From: an uncultured Collinsella sp. | GTDB lineage: Bacteria > Actinomycetota > Coriobacteriia > Coriobacteriales > Coriobacteriaceae | DNA: 64,000 nucleotides | Reading direction: 5' to 3' | Assembly: GCA_900546775.1 (NCBI GenBank) | Contig: UREM01000003.1 | Coordinates: 1-64,000, forward strand | Part shown: positions 7,586 through 16,759 of the stretch, one piece after another | Position numbering within the stretch: position 1 is the first letter of the stretch | How the letters are laid out: every line of letters begins with the position of its first letter | The notes under the pieces: generated by a model | The model's database searches: none | Told to the model about the DNA's origin: nothing | The model's input: the letters and a program-made list of their open reading frames with translations, nothing else | Program-made: the position numbers and the translations under genes

Positions 7586-8521
7586 CTAATGTTCGATCCA
7601 ACAACGTAAAGTTTCGCCGGCTTGCAAATGACGCAGATTCTCCGCGGCGATGTTGACGACGTTGTTGAGCGTAGCTGCCAGGTGGAACCAACCGGAGACG
7701 TGCGGCGTGATGAGCATGTTGGGCGCATCCCACAGGGGGCTTGTCTCAGGCAGCGGCTCGGGGTCGGTGACGTCGACCGCGGCGCCGGCGAGATGCCCCG
7801 ACTCCAGGGCGGCAACTAAGTCGTCGGCAACTACAAGGTCTCCGCGGCCGCCGTTGGCAAAGAAGGCACCTGGTTTCATAGCGGCAAAGAACTCCGCGTT
7901 CGCCAGACCGCGGGTCTCGGGCGTGCTCGGCATAAAGGATGCGACGATGTCGGCCTCTGCCAGGCGCTCAGGTAGGGCGTCCATGCCGTCCATGTCCTCA
8001 AACACAATGGGGTAGACGAGTGGATGGCGCTTGATGCCGCGGACGTGCGCGCCCATGCCGCGGCAGAGCGTGGCAAAGTGACCGCCGATATCGCCCGCGC
8101 CCAGCACCAGCACGTTGGCGTTTTTGAGCGAGGTAACTGGCCCCAAATCCTCCCAGCGATGTTCACGCTGCAAGTCGTGATAGCCGGGCAGGCGCTTCAT
8201 CATGGAAAGGACCATGGCAAACATGTGCTCGCTCACGGCCTGGCCGTAGGCGCCCACCGAGCAAGACAGTTTGGCGTCGGCTGGCACGGTGCCGGCAGCC
8301 AAGTAATCGTCATAGCCCGCGGTCTGTAGTTGCAGCAGCTGGAGGTGCTCGCATGCGGTAAGTAGGGCAGGGTCTATGTTGCCCAAGATCACGTCGGCGT
8401 TGGCGACTTGTTCGCGCGTGATAGCGTCGGCGCTCGTGTAGATAAAGTCCTCGCCCGGAGCGCTCGACTCAAGAATTGCGCGATGGCGGTCGTTGACGGG
8501 CAGCAAAACCAAGATGTTCAC
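7586..8521 (-). CDS. D-2-hydroxyacid dehydrogenase family protein
   Basis: About 311 residues from GTG 8521, preceded by GGAAAGGA. The frame runs on to 8596, but that extension translates repeat R2 and should be rejected. The NAD-binding motif is GAGDIGGHFA, and the catalytic Arg, Glu and His are in NGGRGDLV, DVTDPEPLP and TPHVSGW. The family reduces 2-keto acids to D-2-hydroxy acids, or the reverse, with NADH. The substrate is not predictable. Confidence 0.85.
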   Translation of the reverse strand: MNILVLLPVNDRHRAILESSAPGEDFIYTSADAITREQVANADVILGNIDPALLTACEHLQLLQLQTAGYDDYLAAGTVPADAKLSCSVGAYGQAVSEHMFAMVLSMMKRLPGYHDLQREHRWEDLGPVTSLKNANVLVLGAGDIGGHFATLCRGMGAHVRGIKRHPLVYPIVFEDMDGMDALPERLAEADIVASFMPSTPETRGLANAEFFAAMKPGAFFANGGRGDLVVADDLVAALESGHLAGAAVDVTDPEPLPETSPLWDAPNMLITPHVSGWFHLAATLNNVVNIAAENLRHLQAGETLRCWIEH

Positions 8522-8540
8522 AAGCAGTCCTTTCCGCTTG

Positions 8541-8576
8541 ACCCGCCAAAAAGGGACAGGTTTATTTTGGCGGGTT
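8541..8576. repeat. Palindromic repeat R2 (GGGACAGG core)
   Basis: ACCCGCCAAAA and TTTTGGCGGGT arms around AGGGACAGGTTTA. It lies just upstream of the start codon of the 2-hydroxyacid dehydrogenase and is the inverted counterpart of R6. Confidence 0.8.
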
Positions 8577-8599
8577 TTATCAGGCAAAACGTTCAAACA

Positions 8600-8642
8600 A
8601 AAACGCCGGATGCTAGACGAGCGTGCCCGTCAGCATCCGGCG
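8600..8642 (-). terminator. Terminator of the methionine aminopeptidase gene
   Basis: On the minus strand the stem CGCCGGATGCT / AGCATCCGGCG is followed by TTTTTGTTT, ten bases after the gene end. Confidence 0.85.
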
Positions 8643-8651
8643 CATCCACGG

Positions 8652-9539
8652 CTACCAGCTCAGCAGCTCGTAGCCGTCCTCGGTCACCACGAGCTGTACC
8701 TCGCACTGGGCCGAATCGCTGCCGTCCTTGGTGCGCACGCACCAACCGTCGCCCTTGCTAATCTTGATGTCGGGCGCTCCGGCATTGACCATAGGCTCGA
8801 TGGTAAAGACCATGCCCGGGGCCATGATGGTATCCACATCGGGCGCCTCGGTGGTAAAGCCCACAAATGGGTCTTCGTGGAACTCCTTACCGATGCCGTG
8901 TCCGCCGTACTCGCGCACCACGCTAAAACCGGCGTCCTCGACGGTCTTTTGCACGGCCTCGGCCATAACGGACAGTGGCAGCCATGGCTTGACGGCCGCC
9001 AGACCCGCTTCCACGCTGGCGCGGGTGACATCGACCAGGCGCTGGCGCTCGGCCGAGACCTCGCCGATGCAGAACATGCGGCTCGAGTCGCTAAAGTAGC
9101 CGTCTAGGATCGTGGAACAGTCCACGTTGATGATGTCGCCCTCGTGCAGCACGTCCGTATCGCAGGGAATGCCGTGGCAGACCACATCATTGATCGAGGT
9201 GCACACGCTCTTGGGGTAGCCCTCGTAGTTGAGGTCGGCCGGCGTGCCACCGTGCTCGACGGTGTAGTCGTAGATCATCTGGTCGATCTGGTTGGTGGTC
9301 ATGCCTGCGGCGATATGCTCGCCCACATAATCGAGCACGCCCACGTTGATGGCTGCCGAGCGCTTGATGCCCTCGATATCGGCGGGAGTCTTGTAGAGCG
9401 TGCGAGGCAGAACCTCCCAGCCTTCTTCCCACAAGCGCTCGAGGCGCTCATCAAAGGCGCTATGGCATTTCTTGTATTTCTTGCCGCTGCCGCACCAGCA
9501 AGCGTCGTTGCGGCCGGGCACGGGTCCTTTGTCATACAT
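8652..9539 (-). CDS. map: Type I methionine aminopeptidase with N-terminal SEC-C zinc motif
   Basis: 295 residues. The N-terminus has a SEC-C zinc motif, ACWCGSGKKYKKCH (Cys14, Cys16, Cys25, His26), as in other actinobacterial and clostridial MAPs; it may tether the enzyme near the ribosome exit. The M24 'pita-bread' domain follows. Metal ligands are visible in NVDCSTILDGYFSDSSR (two Asp), GHGIGKEFHEDP (His), FTIEPM (Glu) and SAQCEVQLVVTE (Glu). It removes the initiator Met from nascent proteins and has its own terminator. Confidence 0.93.
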   Translation of the reverse strand: MYDKGPVPGRNDACWCGSGKKYKKCHSAFDERLERLWEEGWEVLPRTLYKTPADIEGIKRSAAINVGVLDYVGEHIAAGMTTNQIDQMIYDYTVEHGGTPADLNYEGYPKSVCTSINDVVCHGIPCDTDVLHEGDIINVDCSTILDGYFSDSSRMFCIGEVSAERQRLVDVTRASVEAGLAAVKPWLPLSVMAEAVQKTVEDAGFSVVREYGGHGIGKEFHEDPFVGFTTEAPDVDTIMAPGMVFTIEPMVNAGAPDIKISKGDGWCVRTKDGSDSAQCEVQLVVTEDGYELLSW

Positions 9540-9631
9540 GGCTAACTTCCTTTCATCCGCAGCTAGTATAGCCCACCCGCAGACCAGCTCATTTGGGATG
9601 GGGCTAATTTAGCTGCTGGCGGGCGGCCGCG

Positions 9632-10408
9632 CTAGTAGCTCACCTGGCAGGGAATACCGAGGGCGCGCACGCGCGCGGCAATGGCGTCGAGCACCTCGGG
9701 CGCTGCTTTGGCAAGGCCGGCGACTGGTGTCTCGCGCGCGACCGTGTAGATGGTCGCCTCCTGCGGACGAATGCGCTCAAGCGCCGCGAGCCAGGGGGCA
9801 ACATACTCCTCGCCGGTATTGTCGATGAGCTTGCCCTGATACTCGCCGGTCAAAAAGATCGTCTGGATAATAACGTGACCGTCAAAGCTTGCGAACGTCT
9901 CGATCTGGTGTTCGACGTTGTAGGGGCCAACAGGCTGGTCGAGCAGCTGGATAAACGCCGGGTCGACGGTATCGAGCTTAAGAATGTTGTCGTCGACCAT
10001 CATGAGCGCGTCGTGCACCTCGGGGCGGTCGGCGCGTGTGCCGTTGGAGAGCACGGCGATCTTGGAGTTTGGGGCAAGCTCGTCGCGCAGTGCGACGGCG
10101 CCGGCGATGGCCCGTGGAAACTCCGGTGCGGCGGTGGGCTCGCCGTTGCCTGCGAAGGTGATTACATCGGGGAGCTCGCCCTCGGCTGCCATCTCGCGCA
10201 GCTTTGCCTCGAGCGCTTCGAGTACCACGGCAGCCGTGTTATACGGCTCATGGCAGGGGCGCTCGGCGTTGAGGCCGTTCTCGCAGTAGATGCAGTCGAA
10301 CGTGCAGATTTTGCCGCTGGCCGGCATCATGTTGACGCCGAGCGAGAGACCAAGGCGACGGCTGCGAACGGGCCCAAAGATGGGGCTGGCATTCAAAAAC
10401 GTAGACAT
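9632..10408 (-). CDS. Radical SAM protein
   Basis: 258 residues from ATG 10408, placed nine bases after GAGGAG; an in-frame ATG at 10414 is too close to that site, and the frame itself reaches 10522. The [4Fe-4S] motif is CTFDCIYC (Cys-x3-Cys-x2-Cys) near residue 35. The start, STFLNASPIFGPVRSRRLG, and the later TFAGNGEPTAAPEF are conserved in a widespread anaerobe subgroup without a settled function. I would not go beyond radical SAM. Confidence 0.85.
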   Translation of the reverse strand: MSTFLNASPIFGPVRSRRLGLSLGVNMMPASGKICTFDCIYCENGLNAERPCHEPYNTAAVVLEALEAKLREMAAEGELPDVITFAGNGEPTAAPEFPRAIAGAVALRDELAPNSKIAVLSNGTRADRPEVHDALMMVDDNILKLDTVDPAFIQLLDQPVGPYNVEHQIETFASFDGHVIIQTIFLTGEYQGKLIDNTGEEYVAPWLAALERIRPQEATIYTVARETPVAGLAKAAPEVLDAIAARVRALGIPCQVSY

Positions 10409-10633
10409 AGGCATATGCTCCTCAAGACAATTGTGCCTAAGCATAGCATCGGCTCCGAAGCAAGGTGCGGGCTCTTGCTTTACAAGTTTCGTTTTTGCAC
10501 GTCGCTCATTATGCCGTGCCATGAAAAGCCTCAGGTCGGGTACAGTTAATCTGTTAACAAAGCGTAAAGCAATGCGGGTCTATCCAACCGTACTGACGGG
10601 CAACTGGATGGGCATTGACGATGGGAACACAGT

Positions 10634-11431
10634 ATGGATTTTACGGTTGAGAATGCGGGCACCACGATCGCCTGTCGCGAGTATGCCGGCCCGGTTGTAT
10701 CGTCCGATACGCCCGCCTTGGTGTGCGTGCACGGCGCCTGCGTCGATGGCACATTTTTTGACGGCATCGCCCGCGAGCTCGCCTGTGACTACCGCGTCAT
10801 TGCCTACGACCGCCGCGGCTGTGGTGGCAGCAGCGATGCGGCAGACGGCAGCTATGATCTTGCCGCTCAGGCCGCCGATCTGCAAGCCGTGATCGAACAC
10901 GTTGGCGCTCCGACAAATGTGCTTGCGCACAGCGCCGGTACGTTGGTGGCGCTGGAGCTTCTTCGTACCGAACCCCATCTCGTCGCCCGTGCGATTCTGC
11001 ATGAGCCGGCTGTGTCGGCCGAAGGCGTCGGCATGGGCGCAGCCCCGGTTTTGCTCGATATGATTGCGGCTGGAAAGGTTTCAAGGGCGCTCCGGCTTTT
11101 CTTGGGAGCCCTCGGCGACTTGGACCCCGAGGCTCCTGGAACGACCGAAGCGGAAGCCAAACATGCCCTGCGCAATGGTCGTTGCTTCATGGCCAATGAA
11201 TACGGGATTACTATGACCTGCGTTCCCGATTGGGATAGCGTTCGCGCGTCAAAAACGGTGGCCGCCGTGCTCCTGGGCGAGCTCTCGATTGGCACGCCCC
11301 GCGAGGCTGGCACGCGAGCGGCTGCCGAATATCTCGATTGCCCTCTCGCGACGATCCCGGGCGCGCATAACGGTCTGCGCGATCGCCCGGCAGCGGCTGC
11401 CCGGGCTGTCCGTGGCATCCTGGGGCTCTAA
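10634..11431 (+). CDS. Alpha/beta-fold hydrolase
   Basis: 265 residues. The fold is shown by the oxyanion motif VHGACVDG, the DRRGCGGS turn after strand 4, a nucleophile elbow AHSAGT (Ser near residue 104), and a late His in PGAHNG. It is a serine hydrolase of the esterase or haloperoxidase-like group; the substrate is unknown. It is monocistronic. Confidence 0.8.
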   Translation: MDFTVENAGTTIACREYAGPVVSSDTPALVCVHGACVDGTFFDGIARELACDYRVIAYDRRGCGGSSDAADGSYDLAAQAADLQAVIEHVGAPTNVLAHSAGTLVALELLRTEPHLVARAILHEPAVSAEGVGMGAAPVLLDMIAAGKVSRALRLFLGALGDLDPEAPGTTEAEAKHALRNGRCFMANEYGITMTCVPDWDSVRASKTVAAVLLGELSIGTPREAGTRAAAEYLDCPLATIPGAHNGLRDRPAAAARAVRGILGL

Positions 11432-11642
11432 CACCCGCAATGGCCAAAGCAGGCTTCACCCGCAAACGTTTCGGCCGTGTTAACAAATGTGCTCAAAACC
11501 TCACGTCTGCGACTTCAATCGCGCCGCCTGCCAACTCATAAAAATGTAACAGCATTCACGTACTTACCTGCATCGACAAGGTGTTACCCTTGTAGCATTT
11601 GGAACCCACCGCTACCATGCGAAACTATCGAAAGGGCCCCAT

Positions 11643-13523
11643 ATGCTCAATAATCACGAGGTCAATCTAACCGACGAGGAGGCTGCCGCCGAGGTCGCCC
11701 GTGTCGCGAAGACCTACCCCGTGGTACGTTTGCTGTCGGCCGACCAGATAACGGGCGATCCCAACTGCCTGCTCGCCGGCGATCGGTGTCCCTGTCTGCG
11801 CCAGTCAGGTCTGGAGGTCTTGGCAGGTTCCGGTGAGGTGTCGGAACGGCTGCTCAACGATGGCGTTGAGTACCGCGCTCGCTTGCGCCCCCTGAAGGTC
11901 GAGGGCGAGCCTCACGTCCTGCTGATGGTGCGTCCGATTGATGAACAGGAGACCGCAGAAGAGGACCTTGTCTACACCGACGTGCTGACGAACGTGCGCA
12001 ATCGCCGATATTACGAGGAAAAGCTTCGCAGCGCCCGCATGCAGGCCGGTGTGGCCATGATCGACCTTGACGATTTTAGGGTCTTCAACGATACCTGTGG
12101 CCGTCATGCCGGTGACCTTGCACTCGGTGCTGTGGCGACGGCCATACGCAGCGGTATTCGTTCGACTGACGAGCTTGTCCGCTATGGTTGCGATAAGTTT
12201 GTGGCCGTCATGCCCAATATCCCCTCCGATGACTTCACCCGTCGCCTGCATCAGGTGTCCGATGCCGTTCATTCCACGATTATTCCGGGCCATGAGCGTG
12301 TTAGCTTGACGGCATGTGTTGGTGGTGTTCGCATTAATGGCGAGACGGTCGATGAGGGCGTTGGCCGCGCTGTCCAATTATTGAGCCGCGCTAAGGCAAA
12401 AGCCGGTACGGTCATGACCGATACCGATTCCATCGAGGCCTTCCAAAGCGAAAAGCCTACGGTGCTTATCGTCGATGACTCCGAGATGAACCGAGCTATT
12501 CTCAGCGAGATGCTCAAGGACGAGTATTGTATCCTCGAGGCCGATAGCGGTCGTGCAGCGCTCGACATGGTCGACCGCTATGGTGATGAGCTGTCGCTCG
12601 TGCTGCTGGACATTGTCATGCCGGGCATGAACGGCTTTGAGGTGTTGGGCGATCTGTCGCGCCGGTCGATTATTGGCAATCTGCCTGTCATCATGATCTC
12701 GAGCGAAGATTCCGACGATGTGGTGCTGCGCGCGTATGAGCTGGGTGCCTCTGACTATGTCAACCGCCCGTTTGACTCCCGTGTCGTGCGCCGCCGTGTA
12801 AGCAACACCATCCGCCTGTACGCCAAACAGCGCCGCCTGACGAGCCTGCTGTCCCAGCAGTACAACGAGCGCGTAAAGAACAGCCGCATGCTCATCGACA
12901 TCATGGCCGGCGTCATGGAGCTCCGCAATGGCGAGAGCGGCAGGCACGTTACGAACATCGAGAAGCTGACCGAGCTGCTGCTTGGCTGCCTGGTCCACCG
13001 TAGCGACAGCATCTCCCTCGACAACGAGGAGCGCTCTACGATTGCCCTGGCTTCGGCACTGCACGATATCGGCAAGATGTCGATTGACGATGCGATTCTC
13101 AACAAGCCCGGGCGCCTCACGTCCGAGGAGTTCGAGATTATGAAGACGCATACCACGATCGGCGCCGACATGCTGCATGAGCTGGGCCGCCATCACGCCG
13201 GCAATGCGCTTATGGAATATGCGTACCAGATTGCGCGTTGGCACCACGAGCGCTGGGACGGCAAGGGTTATCCCGACGGCCTTAAGGGCGACGATATCCC
13301 CATCGCCGCGCAGGTAGTTTCGGTGGCCGACGTGTACGATGCGCTGACGAGCGTCCGCGTGTACAAGGATGCCATCCCGCACGAGGAGGCGATTCAGATG
13401 ATCCTGGACGGTAAGTGCGGCACCTTTAACCCGCTGCTGCTCGACTGCCTGCTCGAGGTGCAAGACCGTATTGCCGAAACGTTGGCGCGTCCTGCCGAGG
13501 TCGTTGCGCTTCCTACGATTTAG
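11643..13523 (+). CDS. Degenerate GGDEF - receiver - HD-GYP signalling protein
   Basis: 626 residues. Approximate order: an N-terminal sensor-like region (1-105); a diguanylate-cyclase fold (112-250) whose active-site loop reads YGCDKF instead of GGDEF; a receiver domain (270-390) with VLIVDD, the phospho-acceptor in LLDIVMPG and the late Lys position replaced in the NRPFDSRV segment; and an HD-GYP domain (410-615) with HDIGK (~473) and KGYPDG (~540). HD-GYP domains hydrolyse cyclic di-GMP. The cyclase half should be inactive or only bind nucleotide. A Hpt gene follows 23 bp downstream, so phosphate may reach the receiver through it. No histidine kinase lies nearby. Confidence 0.88.
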   Translation: MLNNHEVNLTDEEAAAEVARVAKTYPVVRLLSADQITGDPNCLLAGDRCPCLRQSGLEVLAGSGEVSERLLNDGVEYRARLRPLKVEGEPHVLLMVRPIDEQETAEEDLVYTDVLTNVRNRRYYEEKLRSARMQAGVAMIDLDDFRVFNDTCGRHAGDLALGAVATAIRSGIRSTDELVRYGCDKFVAVMPNIPSDDFTRRLHQVSDAVHSTIIPGHERVSLTACVGGVRINGETVDEGVGRAVQLLSRAKAKAGTVMTDTDSIEAFQSEKPTVLIVDDSEMNRAILSEMLKDEYCILEADSGRAALDMVDRYGDELSLVLLDIVMPGMNGFEVLGDLSRRSIIGNLPVIMISSEDSDDVVLRAYELGASDYVNRPFDSRVVRRRVSNTIRLYAKQRRLTSLLSQQYNERVKNSRMLIDIMAGVMELRNGESGRHVTNIEKLTELLLGCLVHRSDSISLDNEERSTIALASALHDIGKMSIDDAILNKPGRLTSEEFEIMKTHTTIGADMLHELGRHHAGNALMEYAYQIARWHHERWDGKGYPDGLKGDDIPIAAQVVSVADVYDALTSVRVYKDAIPHEEAIQMILDGKCGTFNPLLLDCLLEVQDRIAETLARPAEVVALPTI

Positions 13524-13546
13524 TTTGACCAAAGGAGTTTGAATCC

Positions 13547-13903
13547 ATGATTTCCATGCGTGAAGCGTATGAGAAGATCGGCGCCAATTATGATGACGCT
13601 TGCACTCGGCTGATGGGCGAGGAGATGCTTGCCCGTTTTGCCCTCAAGTTTTTGGATGACGAGAGTATGGACAAGCTGGAGGCTGCCATGGCGGCAGGAG
13701 ACGCCAAGGAAGCGTTTATGGCGGCGCACACGCTCAAGGGCGTGAGCCAGAACTTGGGATTCGATAATCTGTTCGAGCCGGCGGTCGTGGTGACCGAAGC
13801 GCTGCGCGGTGCCGATACTGTTGACGGCGCTCGTGAGGGAATGCATGCGCTGCAGCAGCAATATGCGGCCACAATGTCGGCCCTGCGCGAGGCGGCTGAA
13901 TAA
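13547..13903 (+). CDS. HPt (histidine phosphotransfer) domain protein
   Basis: 118 residues after AAAGGAG. A four-helix HPt with phospho-accepting His61 in AAHTLKGVSQNLG. HPt proteins shuttle phosphate between receivers and kinases. It follows the receiver/HD-GYP gene directly and almost certainly works with it. The kinase must be encoded elsewhere. Confidence 0.85.
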   Translation: MISMREAYEKIGANYDDACTRLMGEEMLARFALKFLDDESMDKLEAAMAAGDAKEAFMAAHTLKGVSQNLGFDNLFEPAVVVTEALRGADTVDGAREGMHALQQQYAATMSALREAAE

Positions 13904-13927
13904 GGGCTTGCGAGCCTTGATGACTAT

Positions 13928-13991
13928 GAGCGTGGATAATCTCCCGTTTTAGGCCCGGTGGCGGTCTGAAAGTGGGAGATTATCCACGCTC
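13928..13991. repeat. 64-bp palindrome with perfect 18-bp arms
   Basis: GAGCGTGGATAATCTCCC (13928-13945) is perfectly repeated inverted at 13974-13991 around 28 bases. A further TCCACGCTC follows near 14010. It lies downstream of the HPt gene with no T-run. It is of the same type as the palindromes at 995, 22389, 22469 and 61116, but with different arms. Confidence 0.75.
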
Positions 13992-14133
13992 GTTCGATAC
14001 GTGTCCAAAAATCCACGCTCACCCCTTCTGATTAGTGAATGGCCTATGCGCACCGGCTGGGCTTCCCACATGCAATCCATATCGTTGTTCGATAAACTAT
14101 TCGGATAACGATAGATTCGATGAGGGTGAGTGT

Positions 14134-14694
14134 ATGTCCAACAGCGTTCAGCGTATGGCCAAGGCGGGCGAGACTGTAAGGAAGCTTGGCTTTCGCATGG
14201 CGGTCGTTTTTGCGGGAATGCTCGTCGCTTTCGCCGCGTTGGTTGTTTACGTGATCTGGTATGCGGTTGCAAACGTTGTTTCTGTCGATTCTTTCGGTGT
14301 CGTGACGCTTCTCGATGGCGGGAGCATCGTTATCCCAAGCGGGCTGTGCCTGGCACTCGTCGTGGGTGTTTCGCTTGTCGTTTTGTGCGGAATCAGCCAT
14401 AACATCTCTCGGGGCGTCTCGCCCTTTACCAAGGCGCATGTGCGGCTTATCCGTGTTCTTGCACTTGCCTTTGCTGTTAACGCCGTGGTTTCGTTTGTTG
14501 GTGCCTATGAATCGGTCAATCTCACCATTGGCGGACTGGAGCTTTACATCGTGCCTCATTCCTTCGTTATTGAGATTTGCCAAGGCGCTACCTTTGATGC
14601 GGGGTCGTTTATCGGCGCAGTTGTCTGTCTGTTTATCTCGGCGATCTGGAGTTATGCCTCGCTGCTCCAAGAGCAGTCTGACGAGCTTGTGTAG
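14134..14694 (+). CDS. DUF2975 family membrane protein
   Basis: 186 residues from ATG 14134, with GAGGGTGAG upstream; the frame extends to 14035 through unlikely sequence. Four hydrophobic segments (about 22-48, 70-90, 108-128, 155-175) and the SRGVSPFTKAHVRLIR-like loop between them are typical of DUF2975. This family nearly always sits beside a small HTH gene, as here (8 bp gap), suggesting a membrane-sensing regulatory pair. The stimulus is unknown. Base composition is AT-richer than the surroundings. Confidence 0.8.
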   Translation: MSNSVQRMAKAGETVRKLGFRMAVVFAGMLVAFAALVVYVIWYAVANVVSVDSFGVVTLLDGGSIVIPSGLCLALVVGVSLVVLCGISHNISRGVSPFTKAHVRLIRVLALAFAVNAVVSFVGAYESVNLTIGGLELYIVPHSFVIEICQGATFDAGSFIGAVVCLFISAIWSYASLLQEQSDELV

Positions 14695-14702
14695 GAGGAA
14701 AC

Positions 14703-15032
14703 ATGAGCTATCTCATCATCGAGCTTGAGACGCAGCTGCTTAAGACCGGAAAGACCAGCGCTGATCTGATTCGGGCGACGGGGCATACTCCGGCTAATAT
14801 TTCAAAGCTAAGAAACGGAAAAATAAAAGCTATTCGCCTTAAGACGCTTCTCGAAATCTGTGATGAGCTTGATTGTCAACCGGGAGATATTATTCAGCGC
14901 GTGAGCGAGAAAGAGCTTGAGGAGCTTATTGTTGAGCGCGCAAAAAATGTCGTGAGGCAGATGCGGGATGGCGGAGGCAACGAGGCGTCACTTCCGACAT
15001 CAGTCTTCGCTGTCGATTTGAGTGACGAGTAG
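14703..15032 (+). CDS. Small XRE/YozG-type HTH regulator
   Basis: 109 residues after AGGAGGAAAC. The helix-turn-helix at about 16-62 (SADLIRATGHTPANISKLRNG, then CDELDCQPGDII) is of the Cro/XRE type paired with DUF2975 proteins. The charged tail may contact the membrane partner. It is likely autoregulatory. The terminator at 15067 ends this two-gene unit. Confidence 0.82.
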   Translation: MSYLIIELETQLLKTGKTSADLIRATGHTPANISKLRNGKIKAIRLKTLLEICDELDCQPGDIIQRVSEKELEELIVERAKNVVRQMRDGGGNEASLPTSVFAVDLSDE

Positions 15033-15066
15033 CTTAAGGCAAACAACTAAAACGAAGTATCAGCGT

Positions 15067-15101
15067 GAAGGGACCTGTGTCTAACACGGGTCCCTTCTTT
15101 T
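15067..15101 (+). terminator. Rho-independent terminator
   Basis: The stem GAAGGGACC.GTGT / ACAC.GGTCCCTTC is followed by TTTTA. It separates the DUF2975/HTH pair from the ABC operon; a TTGACA box follows at 15110. Confidence 0.9.
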
Positions 15102-15176
15102 AGATTATCTTGACAAATATGAGTTATCGAAAAACAATAACAACCATGGAAGACGATAAAGGAAAGAAGGAACGAT

Positions 15177-15938
15177 ATGAGCGGTTTTGCTATCAAGCAG
15201 AACGGGAGGCCAATGAACGCATCAGCGATAAAGCTATCAAAAGTATCAAAGCGCTACGGGAAACGGCGCGTTTTGCATGACGTTTCTTTCGAGGTGCATC
15301 AGTCTGAGCTCTGTGCCCTTGTCGGTGCAAACGGTGCGGGCAAAAGCACGCTTATTAAAATCGTCTTGGGCCTCTGCGAGCCATCGTCGGGGAGCGTGGA
15401 GCTCTTTGGAGGCAAATCAAAAAGAGAGCTTGGCCTGATGCGGACGCGTGTCGGCTATGTGCCAGATTCCAGCGGAGCATACCAATCCCTCAGTGCGGTT
15501 GAGAATCTCCAAATCCGATGTTCGGAATGGGGGCTTGATGCGAATTGTGAGATTCCTCGCGTTTTGAGCCTAGTCGGGCTGGACGTCGAAGAGAAAAAGA
15601 GCGTGAGCAGTTTTTCTTTGGGAATGAAACGGCGGCTGGATATAGCTACGGCTTTATTGGGCGACACCGACGTACTCATTTTCGATGAGCCGGCAAATGG
15701 ATTGGATCCGTTGGGCATCGAGAGTATATGGGCCCTTATCGGTCGATTGAATCGAGAGCAGGGTAAGACCATGCTCATCTCTAGTCATGATTTGGATGAG
15801 TTGGCATCGGTTGCAACAAGCTGCCTGTTTCTTCATGACGGCGAACTGCTGAAAAAGGAACCGATGGACGTCATAAGGGATGAGGCGCCATCCCTAAAAG
15901 AGTATTACAGGCGCTTGATGAAGGCGGTCTCGCTATGA
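15177..15938 (+). CDS. ABC-2 type exporter ATP-binding protein
   Basis: 253 residues; ATG 15177 has GGAAAGAAGGA upstream, and ATG 15213 is an alternative. Walker A is GANGAGKST, the signature segment SSFSLGMKRRLD, Walker B VLIFDEP, and the H-loop SSHDLDE. It resembles BcrA/EcsA-type subunits that drive antibiotic or peptide export and self-immunity. The stop overlaps the next start (ATGA), so it is coupled to two membrane subunits. Cargo unknown. The block is AT-richer than its neighbours, which suggests acquisition. Confidence 0.88.
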   Translation: MSGFAIKQNGRPMNASAIKLSKVSKRYGKRRVLHDVSFEVHQSELCALVGANGAGKSTLIKIVLGLCEPSSGSVELFGGKSKRELGLMRTRVGYVPDSSGAYQSLSAVENLQIRCSEWGLDANCEIPRVLSLVGLDVEEKKSVSSFSLGMKRRLDIATALLGDTDVLIFDEPANGLDPLGIESIWALIGRLNREQGKTMLISSHDLDELASVATSCLFLHDGELLKKEPMDVIRDEAPSLKEYYRRLMKAVSL

Positions 15939-16759
15939 AGCGGGCGATCCATCCCATAAAGGCGGACATGATGCGTTTACACAGGATGTTTCCGGCGCAG
16001 TTTTGTCTTGCGCTTATGCTGGCGTTCGGCCTTCTCTTCGGTGTCTTTCTAAAAAGCGGAACAACGTTGCTAGCCTTTGGCAATAGCGTTTGCGGGGAGG
16101 ATATTGGATTCTTTTGGAATGTAATCGACTCTTCTGCGCCTGATGAGTCCCTTGTGCGCAGTGCTTTTGCCGGCACCTCTCTGTTCGTTCCGCTCATCGT
16201 TTGCCTGGCGATTTTACAGGAGCGCGGCTATGAAGAGGGATGCCGAATTTCTTCAGCAAGAGGTCTTGCCCGCTTTAACGGGGTTCTGGCACATGTACTT
16301 TCGTCTGCTTTAATAATCGGCGCAGCATATAGTGCGCTTTGCCTTCTTCTGTTTGTAATAGCGATAACACGTGGAGGGCAAAACTATGCGCATAGCATGC
16401 TGACTGCATTTTTGCCCGCAATGATAGTCAACGCCGTATTGGTGATATCGGTTGCGCTGGAGACGGTGACCATCTATCGGATAACGGGCAGCGCTGTATT
16501 GAGCGGGGCCGTGGTGATAGTTGGATTTGTCATGAGCTTGACGCTCTACGGAGCTTTCCTTCAGGCACCTATACCATCCTTGCGATGGATCTTCTTCCTT
16601 CCGGGGCCGTACCTTGGAGTCGGATGTGCCCTTGGGTATAGCGATATGGGGCAGCTGACGCTTCTGGGATATGGCGTGGCAGCCAGCTGTCTATCGGTAT
16701 TGATTTACGCTCTCTTGAGCTTTCGCGCTGGGGGTGTGCTCAATGGCTCGTCAGATTAA
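15935..16759 (+). CDS. ABC-2 type permease subunit
   Basis: 274 residues with about six hydrophobic segments, after a basic N-terminus and translationally coupled to the ATPase. The overall plan resembles lantibiotic-immunity or BcrB-like permeases, but no specific family signature is recognised. It overlaps the second permease by about 17 bp. Confidence 0.75.
   Translation: MKRAIHPIKADMMRLHRMFPAQFCLALMLAFGLLFGVFLKSGTTLLAFGNSVCGEDIGFFWNVIDSSAPDESLVRSAFAGTSLFVPLIVCLAILQERGYEEGCRISSARGLARFNGVLAHVLSSALIIGAAYSALCLLLFVIAITRGGQNYAHSMLTAFLPAMIVNAVLVISVALETVTIYRITGSAVLSGAVVIVGFVMSLTLYGAFLQAPIPSLRWIFFLPGPYLGVGCALGYSDMGQLTLLGYGVAASCLSVLIYALLSFRAGGVLNGSSD

Noticed and set aside
8522-8596. Upstream extension of the 2-hydroxyacid dehydrogenase
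   Set aside because: It translates repeat R2; the GTG at 8521 has a good ribosome site.
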